Both the position numbers and the translations under genes were made by a program. From positions 411,370-475,369 of the forward strand of contig MVQL01000244.1 of NCBI GenBank assembly GCA_002067205.1: a stretch of 64,000 nt of DNA, written 5' to 3'. Source of the stretch: Pelotomaculum sp. PtaB.Bin104 (lineage in GTDB: Bacteria > Bacillota > Desulfotomaculia > Desulfotomaculales > Pelotomaculaceae). Below, piece after piece: positions 47,747 to 59,315 of this stretch (position 1 is the first letter of the stretch; each line of letters begins with the position of its first letter). The notes beneath the pieces are model-generated. The model had not been told where the DNA came from. It was given only the letters and a program-made list of their open reading frames with translations, and searched no databases.

Positions 47747-49072
47747 CTAATAAAAAGAGAAGTACTCTGCAAGTTCCCAAGGGTGTACAAATGCCTGGTA
47801 ACGCTCCCACTCCTCACCTTTGGCCATGGCAAACCTGCGGTAAATATATTCCCCCAGTGTAGCCCTGGCCAGCTGGTCGGAGGCCAGTTCCCGCAGGGCT
47901 TCCTCCAGAGTACGGGGGAGGAAATCAACTCGTGCTCCCTGACTTAAGTTTTCATTAACTTGCAGGGTATTTTCAGTTAGCGGGGGTGGCGGTGAAATTT
48001 TTTCACTAATACCGTTTAAGCCGGCATTAATAATCAATGCCAAAGCAAGGTATGGGTTACAGGCCGGATCAGGATTTCGCACTTTCACCATAGTACTTTG
48101 TCTATTGTGCTCGACAACCCGCAACACTGAATTACGGCTGTCTTTAGACCAGGCTATCTGCGTAGGGGTCAAATGGCCGGAGGCCAGGCGCTTGTAAGAG
48201 TTAATCAGGGGATTGGTTATAGCGGTATTAGCCCGGGTATGGACCAGTACACCCCCGGTAAAAAGCTTGACTTCCTGTTTAACCTGTAAAGACTGCCCGG
48301 TATCGAAAATAGTGCTGCCTTCCCTGCGGTAAAGGAATATGTTCAAGCACAGGGCTGAACCCGGAAAGTCGTTTAGCGGTTTAGGCATAAACGAGGCGTG
48401 CAGCCCGTGCCGCTGGGCAATGGTGCGTACGATAAACTTGAAAGTCACTAGCTTGTCTGCAATAGCCAGGGGATTATCCGACTTTAGAGCTATTTCGTGC
48501 TGGCTCGGCCCTACCTCATGGTGGCTAAAACCGATTTCAAACCCCATATCTTCCAGAGTCAATACAATATCCCGCCGTACATTTTCTCCCAGGTCAACTG
48601 GAGTTAAATCGCAAAACCCGGCACGGTCATGGGTATCGATGGTTGGGTTGCCTTTATTGTCAGTACAGAAAAGATAAAATTCCACTTCCGCAGACACTAA
48701 AACCTCAAACCCCATCCGGTTAGCTTCATTTAGTACCTTCTTCAGGACCTGGCGCGAACAGCCCGGATAAGGGGATCCATCGCAATTGGCCACGTCACAG
48801 ATAAAGCGTGCCACCGCCCCCTCCCTGGGCCGCCAGGGGAATACAACAAAAGTAGATAGATCCGGCAGGAAGACGATATCCTGTTCATGGCTGTTGATTA
48901 GACCATCTACCACCGAGCTATCGAAAGAAATTTGGCCCGCTATTACCCGTTCAAGGTTATCCGAAGTTACTGCAATATTTTTCAACATACCGAAGGTATC
49001 GGTAAATTGCATACGCAGGAATTTTACTCCTTCTCCCTTAGCCTTTTCTAAAACGTCTTCACAGGTAAACAT
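47747..49072 (-). CDS. Glutamine synthetase-like protein, divergent paralogue
   Basis: 441 residues of the GSI fold, with catalytic glutamates in SAEVEFYLF and FSHHEVGPSQHEIALK and the C-terminal [15 protein letters not shown]. It departs from the two canonical GS genes downstream: FDSSVVDGL instead of [18 protein letters not shown] instead of SGMHMNMSL (the substrate-contacting His is lost), and WSKDSRNSVLRV instead of [12 protein letters not shown]. It may be a gamma-glutamyl ligase with another substrate or a regulatory GS homologue. The ATG at 49072 fits the family; a longer frame to 49135 is possible. No ANTAR leader is present. Confidence 0.85.
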   Translation of the reverse strand: MFTCEDVLEKAKGEGVKFLRMQFTDTFGMLKNIAVTSDNLERVIAGQISFDSSVVDGLINSHEQDIVFLPDLSTFVVFPWRPREGAVARFICDVANCDGSPYPGCSRQVLKKVLNEANRMGFEVLVSAEVEFYLFCTDNKGNPTIDTHDRAGFCDLTPVDLGENVRRDIVLTLEDMGFEIGFSHHEVGPSQHEIALKSDNPLAIADKLVTFKFIVRTIAQRHGLHASFMPKPLNDFPGSALCLNIFLYRREGSTIFDTGQSLQVKQEVKLFTGGVLVHTRANTAITNPLINSYKRLASGHLTPTQIAWSKDSRNSVLRVVEHNRQSTMVKVRNPDPACNPYLALALIINAGLNGISEKISPPPPLTENTLQVNENLSQGARVDFLPRTLEEALRELASDQLARATLGEYIYRRFAMAKGEEWERYQAFVHPWELAEYFSFY

Positions 49073-49197
49073 TAATAAATCCCCAAATTTCTTAATATTT
49101 TCATTAAAGTGTCTGTTTGTATCGGATAGTGACAATTTATTTTAGTTTACGACATATAAAAAAATCATAAGAATAATGCTGTGAACATAACATTTTC

Positions 49198-49226
49198 ATA
49201 AAAAAACTCTGCCTTACAGGCAGAGT
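49198..49226 (-). terminator. Intrinsic terminator after the response regulator gene
   Basis: ACTCTGCC-TTACA-GGCAGAGT hairpin, followed on the minus strand by a T run; lies 26 bases after the regulator stop. Confidence 0.88.
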
Positions 49227-49251
49227 AGTCATTTTCCATCTTTTTTATTTC

Positions 49252-49953
49252 TTATGATTTGTTTACTAATTGATAGCCAATACCATGTTTTCCAAAAATA
49301 TATTTTGGTTTATTAGGGTCATCCTCAATTTTTTTGCGTAAGCTACCAATATAATTTCTCAAGTATTGTAGCTCATTGCGGTATTCCGTCCCCCATACCC
49401 AGGTCAACAAGTCTTCGTGGGTGATTATTTTTCCCGCATTAATTCCCAGATGATACAAAACCTGATATTCTGTAGCGGTAAGTCTCACCTCTTCACCTCT
49501 AACAAAGACACGCCTTTGAGCAAAATTTATTACCAGATCACCTGATTTATAAGCAGGACACTTTTGCAAATCCCCTGTTTGACAGGTTCTCCTAAGAACC
49601 GCCTTAACCCGGCGCAATAACTCCTCTACACTAAAAGGTTTAGTTAAATAATCATCCGCCCCTACATCAAACCCAAGTATCCGGTCCTGTTCACGAGCCC
49701 GCCCTGTTAGCATAATGATCGGAATATCGGAAAATTCGCGGATTCTTTTACATACTTCAAACCCGTTGAATGAACCTGGCAGCATGATATCCAGAATTAA
49801 CAAGTCATGGTTGGAAGCTTCCAGCAATTCTATAGCGGTCTTCCCGTCGGCTGCGCTTCCCACCTCGTAACCACTTGCCAGCAAATTTACTTTTACTAAT
49901 CTCACCAAGCGGGGTTCGTCATCCACTATTAAAATTGTTTTGCGCTTCATCAT
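49252..49953 (-). CDS. OmpR/PhoB-type response regulator (KdpE-like)
   Basis: About 234 residues: receiver KTILIVDDEPRLVRLVKVNL with phospho-Asp in LLILDIMLPGSFNGFEV, Thr in IIMLTGRAREQD and Lys in YLTKPFSVEELL; then a winged helix ending LGINAGKIITHEDLLTWVWG and IEDDPNKPKYIFGKHGIGYQL. ATGs at 49953 and 49950 follow AAGGGG. It starts 31 bases after the kinase gene, with which it forms a two-component pair. Confidence 0.92.
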   Translation of the reverse strand: MMKRKTILIVDDEPRLVRLVKVNLLASGYEVGSAADGKTAIELLEASNHDLLILDIMLPGSFNGFEVCKRIREFSDIPIIMLTGRAREQDRILGFDVGADDYLTKPFSVEELLRRVKAVLRRTCQTGDLQKCPAYKSGDLVINFAQRRVFVRGEEVRLTATEYQVLYHLGINAGKIITHEDLLTWVWGTEYRNELQYLRNYIGSLRKKIEDDPNKPKYIFGKHGIGYQLVNKS

Positions 49954-49984
49954 TAAGCCCCTTAATCGCTCCTTGAGCGGCAAA

Positions 49985-51217
49985 TCATTTTGTTTCTGTA
50001 CCTACCGGTAAGGTGAAGTAAAAAGTGCTCCCGTGGTTTAACTTGCTGGTAGCCCAAATTCTGCCACCGTGACTGATTAATATTTGCCTGGCTAATGGCA
50101 GTCCCAGCCCCATTCCTTTTTGATGCTCCTGAATCCCATTACTTACTCGAAAAAATTTTTCAAACAATCGATTTAAATGCTCATCGCCAATACCGATCCC
50201 CTGATCAGCCACCGAAACAATCACTTCACCGGAAAGTAGCTCTCCTTTAATAACAATTTCAGTGTTCTCAGTTGAATATTTTACCGCATTGTCAACAAGG
50301 TTGCGGAGTACCTGCTCAATTCTCATCTGATCCGCATTAACAAAAGGAAAATCTCTCGGAAACAGTACCGTAAACTGATGATTTTTACTGTGGAACGACT
50401 GATCCCTAAGTACCTTATTTACTATGTGGGGCAGCAAAATAGGTTCTTTTTTTAGCTCTATATCACCTTTCCAACTTAAGGTGGAGGCATCCAGCAAGTT
50501 ATTGATTAAATCTTCAATGTGATCTGTTTCTTCAACAATTATTTGGAGAAAATCATTTCGATCCTCCGGCTCCCAGTTTACGTCTTCCCGGAGCAATGTG
50601 GTGACGTAGCCTTTAATACAGGCAAGCGGTGTTCTTAAGTCATGGGAAAGACCAGCCAGCATTTCCGACCACATTTGAGCAACATTTTCAGAAGGGAGAA
50701 AAAATGAAGCGGCCTTTCCAACATCTTGCTCAATATTCAAACTACATTCTACTAACTGGGTCAAGGCCTTTAGTATCTCTATGACAGAAAAGGAGTTCAC
50801 TTGCAGCCCTTCCCCGCAAGCCATTAAAAAACCCTTCTTGCCTGCCATCGGAAAGCAGGTCACTTCACAATCTGCCCGACCATATCTTTCAACCACCTTT
50901 CGCCTTACTGGACAGTCAAAAACATGACATGGCAGATTCATATTCCCGGATGGATCCTGCTGAGAGCACCAGAGCACGTCAACGTCTATCTCCGTCGTAT
51001 CCGCTTGGCTGCTTTGGTCCTGGCTGTTAAAATGAACAATACAATGTTGCGCCAGGATAACCCCCACGGCACACCCGTTAATCCCTAGTGTCCTTACAAG
51101 CCAGTCAGGGACCCATTTAAAATTCTCATGTTCTTGCAACAGCTTTCCAGCAAAATGAAGCATTTTTGTGGTAATGTCAATTGGATACTCAAGTTTGGAA
51201 TAAACCTTCTGATTCAT
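49985..51217 (-). CDS. Soluble sensor histidine kinase, cysteine-rich input domain
   Basis: 410 residues with no membrane segment. The first 180 residues form a GAF-like region containing eight or more cysteines (MNLPCHVFDCPVRRKVVERYG, ADCEVTCFPMAG, LMACGEGLQV). The kinase core has H-box LSHDLRTPLACIKG, N-box LRNLVDNAVKYS, G1 DQGIGIGDEHL and G2 KGMGLGLPLA. Sensing is therefore cytoplasmic, possibly of redox state, metal or an iron-sulfur cluster; this is inference. The next gene encodes the OmpR-type partner. Confidence 0.9.
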   Translation of the reverse strand: MNQKVYSKLEYPIDITTKMLHFAGKLLQEHENFKWVPDWLVRTLGINGCAVGVILAQHCIVHFNSQDQSSQADTTEIDVDVLWCSQQDPSGNMNLPCHVFDCPVRRKVVERYGRADCEVTCFPMAGKKGFLMACGEGLQVNSFSVIEILKALTQLVECSLNIEQDVGKAASFFLPSENVAQMWSEMLAGLSHDLRTPLACIKGYVTTLLREDVNWEPEDRNDFLQIIVEETDHIEDLINNLLDASTLSWKGDIELKKEPILLPHIVNKVLRDQSFHSKNHQFTVLFPRDFPFVNADQMRIEQVLRNLVDNAVKYSTENTEIVIKGELLSGEVIVSVADQGIGIGDEHLNRLFEKFFRVSNGIQEHQKGMGLGLPLARQILISHGGRIWATSKLNHGSTFYFTLPVGTETK

Positions 51218-51509
51218 AAAACTCTCCTTGAAATATGATGCATCACCTAGTTAATATGATCGAATTCTATGTTTTACTAAGAATTCCTTTTTATAAAATG
51301 CAAGAATTATTTCCACTTATAGAAATTTATAATACAGAATCAATTTACAATCCATAAATGGCCGCTAGTTGGAGAGAAATTAGTAGTCTACATCATTTCA
51401 AATAAATTTCGCTAATTTTCAAATCGCTCAGCATTGTAAATATAATAACGCATACCGGTCACATAAAAAAAAGGGGTAAGTACCCCCTGCTAAAATTTTT
51501 AAATGAATG
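51218..51509. other. Intergenic region upstream of the kinase gene
   Basis: AT-rich; contains the gltD terminator (51465-51488) and presumably the promoter of the two-component genes. No ANTAR-type hairpin pair is visible. Confidence 0.5.
51465..51488 (-). terminator. Intrinsic terminator after gltD
   Basis: GGGGTA / TACCCC stem on the minus strand followed by TTTTTTTT, 22 bases after the gltD stop. Confidence 0.88.
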
Positions 51510-52994
51510 TTATTTTAGTTTGGTAGATCCCATCAGGTAGCGGTCACACTCCCGTGCCGCCCCGCGGCCTTCATTTATCGCGCAGACCACGAGGCTTTGA
51601 CCCCGTCGCATGTCACCGGCGGCGAATACTCCTTTAATGTTAGTCGCAAACTTACCATACTCGGCCTTAGCGTTGGAAGCCCCGTCGCGCTCGACACCGA
51701 GCTGGTCGAGAAGAGTGTTTTCCGGACCGGTAAAACCCATGGCCAAGAGCACCAGCTGGGCAGGCCAGACTCTTCCGGAACCTGGAATTTCCCTCGGAGT
51801 AAGGCGGCCCTGGTCATCTCTTACCCACTCAACCTGAACAGTATGCACTGCTTTTACGCTACCAAACTCTTCTCCGGCAAATTTATTCGCAGTAATACAA
51901 TAATGCCGGGGATCAGAGCCGTAAATAGCCTCCGCTTCCTCCTGGCCGTAGTCAACTTTAAATACCCGCGGGAACTGCGGCCAGGGGTTATTAGCATCTC
52001 GTTTGAGGGGTAGCCTCGGCAGAATCTCAAGCTGGTTAACACTCTTACATTTATGGCGCAAGACGGTGCCGACACAGTCGGTGCCTGTATCACCGCCACC
52101 GATTACGATAACGTCTTGGCCCGCAGCAGAGATGTTCTTCCCGTCAGCAAGGCCGGAATCCAACAGACTTCTGGTATTTGCACCTAAAAAATCAACTGCA
52201 AAGTAAATCCCCTTTAGTTCCCGGCCTTCAATTGGCAAATCGCGCGGTTTTGTTGACCCGCCGCAGAGAACTACCGCGTCAAATTCTTGCAAGAGCTTTT
52301 CTGCAGGATAATCCTTACCCACTTCCGTACCGGTTAAAAAAGTAATTCCTTCAGCCGCCATCAAATCAACGCGACGCTGGACAACCCTTTTATCAAGCTT
52401 CATATTGGGAATACCATACATCAAAAGCCCGCCAACCCTGTCGGCACGTTCGAATACAGTAACCCAGTGGCCGGCTTTGTTAAGCTGGTCCGCGCAGGCC
52501 AGGCCTGAAGGGCCGGAACCGATCACGGCAACCTTTTTACAAGTCCTGACTAAGGGCGTGCTTACTTTTATCCATCCCTCTGCAAAAGCACGTTCAATAA
52601 TGGCATTTTCTATATTTTTAATAGTGACCGGGGCACTGTAAAACCCTGCAGCACAGGCACCCTCACAAAGGGCTGGACATACTCTGCTGGTAAACTCAGG
52701 AAAGTTATTCGTTTTTAATAACCGTATTGCTGCCTCTTTCCACAAGCCCCGGGACACCAGGTCATTCCACTCAGGGATCAAATTATGGTTTGGACAACCG
52801 GAAATCATTCCGCTGATCACTGTACCGCTATGGCAGAAGGGTGTGCCGCAACCCATACAGCGCGATCCTTGAGTTAATAATTTTTCCTCTGATAACGAGA
52901 AGTGAAATTCGTTCCAGTCATTGATGCGCTCCAGTGGAGCACGGTCGGCCGGGAGTTCCCTTTGATATTCCATAAATCCTGTCGGCTTACCCAT
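51510..52994 (-). CDS. gltD: Glutamate synthase small subunit
   Basis: 494 residues: an N-terminal four-cysteine cluster ([21 protein letters not shown], and [13 protein letters not shown]) that holds two [4Fe-4S] clusters, then FAD ([18 protein letters not shown]) and NADPH ([15 protein letters not shown]) Rossmann motifs, and [16 protein letters not shown] at the C terminus. It passes electrons from NADPH to the large subunit. It begins 19 bases after gltB; AGGAGG precedes the ATG. A decayed copy of part of it lies at 45788-45900. Confidence 0.96.
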   Translation of the reverse strand: MGKPTGFMEYQRELPADRAPLERINDWNEFHFSLSEEKLLTQGSRCMGCGTPFCHSGTVISGMISGCPNHNLIPEWNDLVSRGLWKEAAIRLLKTNNFPEFTSRVCPALCEGACAAGFYSAPVTIKNIENAIIERAFAEGWIKVSTPLVRTCKKVAVIGSGPSGLACADQLNKAGHWVTVFERADRVGGLLMYGIPNMKLDKRVVQRRVDLMAAEGITFLTGTEVGKDYPAEKLLQEFDAVVLCGGSTKPRDLPIEGRELKGIYFAVDFLGANTRSLLDSGLADGKNISAAGQDVIVIGGGDTGTDCVGTVLRHKCKSVNQLEILPRLPLKRDANNPWPQFPRVFKVDYGQEEAEAIYGSDPRHYCITANKFAGEEFGSVKAVHTVQVEWVRDDQGRLTPREIPGSGRVWPAQLVLLAMGFTGPENTLLDQLGVERDGASNAKAEYGKFATNIKGVFAAGDMRRGQSLVVCAINEGRGAARECDRYLMGSTKLK

Positions 52995-53013
52995 GGTACT
53001 TCCTCCTCATCGG

Positions 53014-56000
53014 TTAGTTCCCGCTGACCCGAGATACGTCTTTTAGATTTTCTTCAAAAGCAACCATAATCGCTTCATCACCGCTAAAGCCCGTCATATG
53101 AGCACGATCAATGGCTTCGAGCATGCGCTTGTAATCCTTCGGAATGACTTTTACAAATTTCGGTAACATTTGATCCCATTTGTCCAGAACCACCCGGGCC
53201 TTTTGACTTTGAGTATATTCTAAATGCCTTTGAATCATTTCTTTAACCTCGGTAATTTCACCGGCATTTTCAAGAGTTTCGATCGTAACCATCTCATAGT
53301 TGCAGCGATTCGGGAACGTCCCGTCTTCGTCAAGCACATAGGATATCCCGCCTGACATGCCGGCTGCGAAGTTCCTGCCGGTCTCACCAAGGACGACAAT
53401 ACGGCCACCGGTCATATATTCACAGCCGTGGTCGCCTACCCCTTCTACAACAGCCTTCACACCGCTGTTACGGACACAGAATCTTTCACCGGCCACGCCC
53501 CGGATATAAGCCTCGCCTGATGTTGCGCCGTAAAAGGCCACATTGCCGACAACTATATTTTCCTCCGGCACAAAGGTCACCTTAGCCGGCGGGAAAACAA
53601 CCAGCTTACCGCCCGAAAAGCCTTTGCCGAAGTAATCGTTGGCGTCTCCTTCCAGGGTAAGTGTAATTCCCCTGGGAACAAAAGCACCAAAGCTCTGCCC
53701 GGCAGAACCTTCAAAGTACAGGCGGATAGTATCCTCGGGCAGGCCTTCCCTTCCGTAGCGCTTGGTCACCTCATAGCCCAGGATGGTGCCTACCACCCGG
53801 TTGGTGTTCAGAATAGGCAGCTTGGCCTCAACCGGTTCCCCGCGCTCCAGGGCCGGCTCGCAAATCTTTAACAGCGACTGCCGATCCAGTGATTTCTCTA
53901 ATCCATGATATTGCCCGGTCCGACAGTACCTCCCGATGCTTTCCGGGACATCCGGCTGCCAGAGCAAGGCCGACAGATCCAGTCCTTTTGCTTTCCAGTG
54001 ATCAATATCTTTCTTTGGCTCCAGCACATCGGTCCGGCCAACCATTTCGTTAACCGTTCGGAAACCGAGTTCTGCCATGATTTCCCGCATTTCCTGGGCA
54101 ATAAACAGCATAAAGTTGACTAAATGCTGAGGATCGCCTTTGAAATTCTTACGGAGTTCCGGATTCTGCGTCGCAACACCTACCGGGCAGGTATCCAGGT
54201 TGCAAACCCGCATCATGATACAGCCCATGACGACCAGTGGAGCCGTGGCAAACCCGTATTCTTCAGCGCCGAGAAGCGTAGCGATCACCACGTCCCGGCC
54301 GGTCATCAGCTTGCCGTCTGCTTCGACAATAATTCTGTCGCGCAAGTTATTCAACACCAGCGTTTGATGGGTCTCGGCCACACCCAGTTCCCAGGGCAGG
54401 CCTGCATGCGTGCTGCTGGTCCTCGGTGAGGCCCCCGTGCCGCCATCGTAGCCGCTTATTAAAACGACATCGGCCCGCCCCTTGGATACCCCTGCGGCAA
54501 TTGTGCCCACACCTACTTCTGAAACCAGCTTAACATTGATCCTGGCGTTGGGATTGGAGTTCTTCAAGTCGTGAATTAATTCAGCCAGGTCTTCAATCGA
54601 ATAAATATCATGGTGCGGCGGGGGCGAAATTAGACCTACCCCGGCCGTAGTCCCCCTGACCTTGGCCACCCAGGGATACACCTTACGCCCCGGAAGCTGG
54701 CCGCCCTCACCAGGCTTTGCCCCCTGAGCCATCTTGATCTGAATTTCATCGGCATTAACCAGGTATTCGCTGGTAACGCCGAATCTGCCCGAGGCCACCT
54801 GCTTGATGGCACTGCGCATGGAATCACCGTTTGGCAGGGGCTTAAAGCGGGCCGGGTCTTCCCCGCCCTCGCCCGTGTTACTCTTGCCCCCGATGCGGTT
54901 CATGGCAATAGCCATGGTTTCGTGGGCTTCCTTGCTGATCGAACCAAACGACATGGCCCCGGTCTTAAAGCGCCGGCAAATGGATTCCACCGGTTCAACT
55001 TCTTCTATCGGCACGGGCATCCGGTCTGTTTTAAAGTCCAAATACTTCCGCAGCGCATTTTTCTGGCTGTCGATCAGCCCTGAGTACTGTTTAAATAAGT
55101 TAAAGTCATTATTGCGACAGGCCAGCTGCAGCAAAGTAATAGTTTGTGGATTATACAAGTGCTCCTCACCCTCGTGCCGCCACTGGTAAGTAGAACCAGG
55201 TTCCAGCGTACTGTCAGAGCTGGGCGAGAAAGCCTTCTGGTGGCGGAGTGCCGCCTCATTGGAAATCTCAGCCAGTCCGACTCCACCCACACGTGAAGCA
55301 GTCCATGTAAAATATTTGTCAATTACCGGCTGGTTAATCCCGATGGCCTCAAAAATCTGGGCTCCGCAATAGCTCTGGATCGTGGAAATACCCATCTTCG
55401 ACGCCACCTTGACCACGCCTTTAATTGCAGCCTTAATGTAGTTTTTCTGTGCCTCCTTGGGGGTAATACCACTAAGCACTCCCTGGCGGAACATGTCTTC
55501 CAGCGTTTCAAAAACCAGGTAAGGATTGACGGCGCTTGCGCCATAGCCCAGTAGTACGGCCAAGTGATGTGTTTCGCGTGGTTCCCCCGACTCAAGTAAA
55601 AGGCTGACCCTGTTCCGGGTTCCCTCGCGGATCAGTTGGTGATGCAGCCCCGAAACGGCAAGCAGGGCTGGAATGGGCGCGTTTTCTGCATCCACACCCC
55701 GGTCGGATAAAATCAGCAGATTCGCACCATCGGCAATGGCCCGGCCGGCCTTTTGGAAAAGATTTTCCAGCGCCTTTTCCATACCCGTGCTCCCATCCGC
55801 CACCTTGGACAGGATCGGCAAGGTTACCACTTTAAAGCCGTCCAGCTCCAGATGCCGGATTTTTGCCAGTTCTTCATTCGTCAGCACCGGCGCTTTCAGC
55901 TTGATCCGGCGGCAACTGCCGGGTTCAGGCTGGATCAGGTTCTTTTCCGAACCAATGGTGGTTTCGACAGCAAAGATAATCTCCTCGCGGATGGAGTCAA

Positions 56001-57597
56001 TCGGCGGGTTAGTTACCTGAGCAAACAACTGCTTAAAATAGTTGTATAAAAGCTGAGGATGATCCGATAATACTGCCAGCGGGCCATCAGTGCCCATTGC
56101 TCCTACCGGCTCAACACCATCTCTGGCCATACGCTCCAGCACCTTTACCAGGTCCTCATAAGTATAGCCAAAGGCTTGCTGACGCTTGAGCACCGTTTCA
56201 TAGTCAGTTTCCGGCACCTGAGAGGCCTCCGGCAGTTGTTCGAGGCTGACCAGGTATTCGTGCAGCCATTCCCGGTAAGGATGCTCCGTTACCATGCTTA
56301 TTTTTTGCTCTTCATCGCTGATAATGCGGCCTTTTTCCGTGTCGACAAGCAGCATGCGGCCCGGGCGAAGCCGTTCTTTCAATACTACATCCTCCGGTGG
56401 AATATCAAGCACACCAACTTCCGAGGCCAAAACAATAAGGTTGTCTTTGGTCACGTAGTAGCGCGAGGGACGCAGACCGTTCCGGTCTAGCACAGCACCG
56501 ATAATTGTACCGTCTGTAAAAGCAATGGAAGCGGGCCCGTCCCAGGGCTCCATCAAGCAGCTGTGGTATTCATAAAATGCCTTCTTTTCATCGCTCATAC
56601 TTTCGTGGTTGGACCATGGTTCGGGAATCATCATCATCGCCACATGAGGCAGGGAACGCCCCGAGAGCGATAAAAACTCAAAGCAGTTGTCAAACATAGC
56701 CGAGTCACTGCCGTCCTGGTCAATTACAGGAAAGACCTTGGCCATATTCTCGCCGAACAGTTCCGACTCACACATAGCCTGGCGCGTATGCATCCAGTTG
56801 ATGTTGCCGCGCACGGTATTGATTTCACCATTATGAATCAAATAACGGTAGGGATGAGCACGCTCCCAGCTGGGGAAGGTATTAGTGCTGAACCGGGAAT
56901 GAACCAGGGCCAGCGCGGTTTCCACGGCCGGGTCATTTAGATCGGGATAAAACTCCGCAACCTGTTCAGGAGCCAACATTCCTTTATAAACTATTGTTCT
57001 GCAGGAGAAACTGGCGAAATAGAAAGTCCCCCCTTCAGGCAGGCATTCGCGGTGAATTTCTTTTTCCGCCCGCTTGCGGATAACGTAAAGCTTGCGCTCA
57101 AAGGTCATGATGTCCTTGATATCCGGATTCTTTCCGATAAATATTTGACGTATAAATGGTTGAGCCAATTTAGCGGTTTCCCCAAGCGTATGATTATCTG
57201 TCGGGGGAGTACGCCACCCCAGCGGGGTCTGACCTTCTTCCTTGATGATTTTCTCCAGTGTTTGTTCGCAACTTTCACGCAAGGCAGGATCGGTAGGCAG
57301 GAAAAGCATCCCGATACCGTAATTTTCAGCGGGAGGAAGTTGGATATCATGCTTAGCACATTCCTTTTCAAAGAAAGCATGCGGAATTTGCATCAGGATT
57401 CCCGCGCCGTCACCAGTATTCAACTCGGCTCCCTTAGCTCCGCGGTGATCGAGATTAAGTAACACAGTTAGAGACTTTTGTAGGATATCATTAGATTTTT
57501 TCCCCTTAATATTTGCCACAAAACCGATCCCGCAGGCGTCATGCTCATACCAGGGGTCGTAAAGGCCTTGTTTTGAAGGTATTCCATTAATTTTCAT
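53014..57597 (-). CDS. gltB: Glutamate synthase large subunit
   Basis: 1527 residues. An N-terminal Ntn glutamine amidotransferase domain has the catalytic cysteine at about residue 22 ([16 protein letters not shown]; the preceding residues are a cleaved propeptide), a central domain, the FMN/2-oxoglutarate synthase barrel with [15 protein letters not shown] and the iron-sulfur cysteines in [20 protein letters not shown] near 1150, and the C-terminal GXGXG beta-helix (GGKLVVFPP...[13 protein letters not shown]). It makes two glutamates from glutamine and 2-oxoglutarate. Its leader has an ANTAR hairpin pair and terminator. Confidence 0.97.
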   Translation of the reverse strand: MKINGIPSKQGLYDPWYEHDACGIGFVANIKGKKSNDILQKSLTVLLNLDHRGAKGAELNTGDGAGILMQIPHAFFEKECAKHDIQLPPAENYGIGMLFLPTDPALRESCEQTLEKIIKEEGQTPLGWRTPPTDNHTLGETAKLAQPFIRQIFIGKNPDIKDIMTFERKLYVIRKRAEKEIHRECLPEGGTFYFASFSCRTIVYKGMLAPEQVAEFYPDLNDPAVETALALVHSRFSTNTFPSWERAHPYRYLIHNGEINTVRGNINWMHTRQAMCESELFGENMAKVFPVIDQDGSDSAMFDNCFEFLSLSGRSLPHVAMMMIPEPWSNHESMSDEKKAFYEYHSCLMEPWDGPASIAFTDGTIIGAVLDRNGLRPSRYYVTKDNLIVLASEVGVLDIPPEDVVLKERLRPGRMLLVDTEKGRIISDEEQKISMVTEHPYREWLHEYLVSLEQLPEASQVPETDYETVLKRQQAFGYTYEDLVKVLERMARDGVEPVGAMGTDGPLAVLSDHPQLLYNYFKQLFAQVTNPPIDSIREEIIFAVETTIGSEKNLIQPEPGSCRRIKLKAPVLTNEELAKIRHLELDGFKVVTLPILSKVADGSTGMEKALENLFQKAGRAIADGANLLILSDRGVDAENAPIPALLAVSGLHHQLIREGTRNRVSLLLESGEPRETHHLAVLLGYGASAVNPYLVFETLEDMFRQGVLSGITPKEAQKNYIKAAIKGVVKVASKMGISTIQSYCGAQIFEAIGINQPVIDKYFTWTASRVGGVGLAEISNEAALRHQKAFSPSSDSTLEPGSTYQWRHEGEEHLYNPQTITLLQLACRNNDFNLFKQYSGLIDSQKNALRKYLDFKTDRMPVPIEEVEPVESICRRFKTGAMSFGSISKEAHETMAIAMNRIGGKSNTGEGGEDPARFKPLPNGDSMRSAIKQVASGRFGVTSEYLVNADEIQIKMAQGAKPGEGGQLPGRKVYPWVAKVRGTTAGVGLISPPPHHDIYSIEDLAELIHDLKNSNPNARINVKLVSEVGVGTIAAGVSKGRADVVLISGYDGGTGASPRTSSTHAGLPWELGVAETHQTLVLNNLRDRIIVEADGKLMTGRDVVIATLLGAEEYGFATAPLVVMGCIMMRVCNLDTCPVGVATQNPELRKNFKGDPQHLVNFMLFIAQEMREIMAELGFRTVNEMVGRTDVLEPKKDIDHWKAKGLDLSALLWQPDVPESIGRYCRTGQYHGLEKSLDRQSLLKICEPALERGEPVEAKLPILNTNRVVGTILGYEVTKRYGREGLPEDTIRLYFEGSAGQSFGAFVPRGITLTLEGDANDYFGKGFSGGKLVVFPPAKVTFVPEENIVVGNVAFYGATSGEAYIRGVAGERFCVRNSGVKAVVEGVGDHGCEYMTGGRIVVLGETGRNFAAGMSGGISYVLDEDGTFPNRCNYEMVTIETLENAGEITEVKEMIQRHLEYTQSQKARVVLDKWDQMLPKFVKVIPKDYKRMLEAIDRAHMTGFSGDEAIMVAFEENLKDVSRVSGN

Positions 57598-57752
57598 GTT
57601 CTACACCTTTCTTGTCTTCTTAGTTAAAATGAAAATTTTTGTAAAAAAAAAAGGCCCCCTACAGTCGGAAAACTCACACACTGTAATACAGGCCTCTTTG
57701 CCAAACTTTAACTTAGATACATCGTTGTATCCGAATTTTCTGTTGTATTATA
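57598..57752 (-). promoter_or_regulatory. ANTAR-responsive leader of gltB (two hexaloop hairpins plus terminator)
   Basis: On the minus strand after the promoter come P1 GATAC-AACGAT-GTATC (57716-57731) and, 13 bases later, P2 GGC-AAAGAG-GCC (57691-57702); both loops are hexamers with A at 1 and G at 4. P2's 3' arm is also the 5' arm of a terminator AGGCC...ACAGT/ACTGT...GGCCT followed by a long T run (57641-57695). This is the known ANTAR target layout: the bound regulator would stabilise P2 and prevent the terminator. Confidence 0.85.
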
Positions 57753-57775
57753 ATCGGTAAATTAGAAAATGTTCA
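57747..57775 (-). promoter_or_regulatory. Promoter of the gltB leader
   Basis: TGAACA, 17-base spacer, TATAAT on the minus strand. Its transcription start would lie just before hairpin P1. Confidence 0.6.
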
Positions 57776-57971
57776 TAACCCTTGACATTCTCTTTATATC
57801 CGTAATAGTTAAAAAACCCGTACAATGCTGAACATTGCGCGCGACCACACCGACAAAAATACGAAACGTGATTTCCGTATATATTAACCCAGGGTCGTTG
57901 ATTTGCACAATGCACGGCATCTTCGGTAATATTGATACAGAACTAGATGGCTTAAGTTTCTAAGACTTCTA
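57776..57971. other. Region between glnA1 stop and the gltB promoter
   Basis: Contains an imperfect CAATG/CATTG hairpin followed by TACGGGTTTTTT on the minus strand (near 57800-57835), possibly the glnA terminator. No gene is visible. Confidence 0.45.
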
Positions 57972-59303
57972 TTAAAACTTCGTCAAATACTCCTCAATCT
58001 CCCAGGGGTGAACTTGAACCCGGTAGCGATCCCATTCAATCCGTTTTGCTTCAACAAATCTATTGAAAATATGTTCCCCCAGTGCTTCCTGAATTATCTT
58101 ATCCTGCTTCAGTTCCTGAATAGCTTTGTGAAGATTCTCGGGAAGACTGCCGATGCCTAACTGATCTCTTTCAGCCGGCGTCATCTCGTAAATGTTGCGG
58201 TTGCAGGGATCCGGCGGCAAAATTTTGTTCCTAATACCTTCCAGGCCAGCCTTAAGACAGACTGCCATTGCCAGATAGGGGTTGCAGGCCGGGTCAGGGT
58301 TACGCAATTCAATCCGTGTAGACATCCCCCGCTTGGCCGGGATCCTGATCAGCGGGCTGCGATTTCGTGACGACCAAGCGATATATACTGGCGCCTCGAA
58401 GCCGGAAACCAGACGCTTGTATGAGTTAACCGTAGGGTTGACAATTGCTGATATTGCTTTAGCGTGCTTCATTAACCCCCCCACGTAATAGAGACAATCT
58501 TTACTCAAACCGTCCTTAGAGCTAGGGTCATAAAAGGCATTGCTGCCGTCTTTCATTAAAGACATGTTCATGTGCATGCCTGAGCCGCAAATACCATAAA
58601 TTGGCTTGGGCATAAAACTCGCATGCAAGCCATGCCGTTGGGCAATAGTCCGCACCACAAACTTGAAGGTAACTACCTTATCCGCAATATCCAGCGCTTC
58701 TGAATACTTAAAGTCAATTTCATGCTGACCGGGCGCTACCTCATGGTGAGAGGCCTCTATCTCAAAGCCCATCTGCTCTAAAGTCAAGACCATGTCTCGC
58801 CGGGCGTTCTCCCCCAGGTCAACCGGGGTGAGATCAAAATAACCGGCGCTATCATGCGTAACTGTGGTGGGCCTGCCTTCGTTATCAACATGGAAAAGGA
58901 AAAATTCGGCCTCCGGCCCTGCGTTCATCGAGTAACCCATTTCTGCGGCTTCTTGAATAGCCCGGCGTAAAATATAGCGCGGATCACCTTCAAAAGGTTT
59001 GCCGTCATGGTCATAGATATCGCAAATTAAACGGGCTACAGCACCTTCGTGGGGCTTCCAGGGGAACGTAACAAATGATGACGGATCGGGCCGCAAATAC
59101 ATATCCGATTCTTCAATACGCACAAAACCTTCTATAGAAGAGCCGTCAAACATCAGCTCTCCATCTAAGGCTTTGTCCAGCTGTTCGACATTGATGGCAA
59201 CGTTTTTCAAAATCCCGAAGATGTCCGTAAACTGCAGGCGAACGAATTTAACTCCTAATTCTTTGGCCAGATTACGAACATCGTCGTTGGTAAGCTTAGC
59301 CAT
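57972..59303 (-). CDS. glnA: Glutamine synthetase, type I (first of two canonical copies)
   Basis: 443 residues: beta-grasp N terminus ([17 protein letters not shown]), [18 protein letters not shown], metal-binding glutamates in [11 protein letters not shown] and [25 protein letters not shown] with the substrate-binding His, [17 protein letters not shown], and [15 protein letters not shown] near the end. No adenylylation Tyr loop of the enteric type is seen, as in GSI-alpha. It uses ATP and ammonium to make glutamine. The ATG at 59303 follows GGTG; its leader is an ANTAR-type attenuator. Confidence 0.96.
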   Translation of the reverse strand: MAKLTNDDVRNLAKELGVKFVRLQFTDIFGILKNVAINVEQLDKALDGELMFDGSSIEGFVRIEESDMYLRPDPSSFVTFPWKPHEGAVARLICDIYDHDGKPFEGDPRYILRRAIQEAAEMGYSMNAGPEAEFFLFHVDNEGRPTTVTHDSAGYFDLTPVDLGENARRDMVLTLEQMGFEIEASHHEVAPGQHEIDFKYSEALDIADKVVTFKFVVRTIAQRHGLHASFMPKPIYGICGSGMHMNMSLMKDGSNAFYDPSSKDGLSKDCLYYVGGLMKHAKAISAIVNPTVNSYKRLVSGFEAPVYIAWSSRNRSPLIRIPAKRGMSTRIELRNPDPACNPYLAMAVCLKAGLEGIRNKILPPDPCNRNIYEMTPAERDQLGIGSLPENLHKAIQELKQDKIIQEALGEHIFNRFVEAKRIEWDRYRVQVHPWEIEEYLTKF

Positions 59304-59315
59304 ACTAATCCACAC

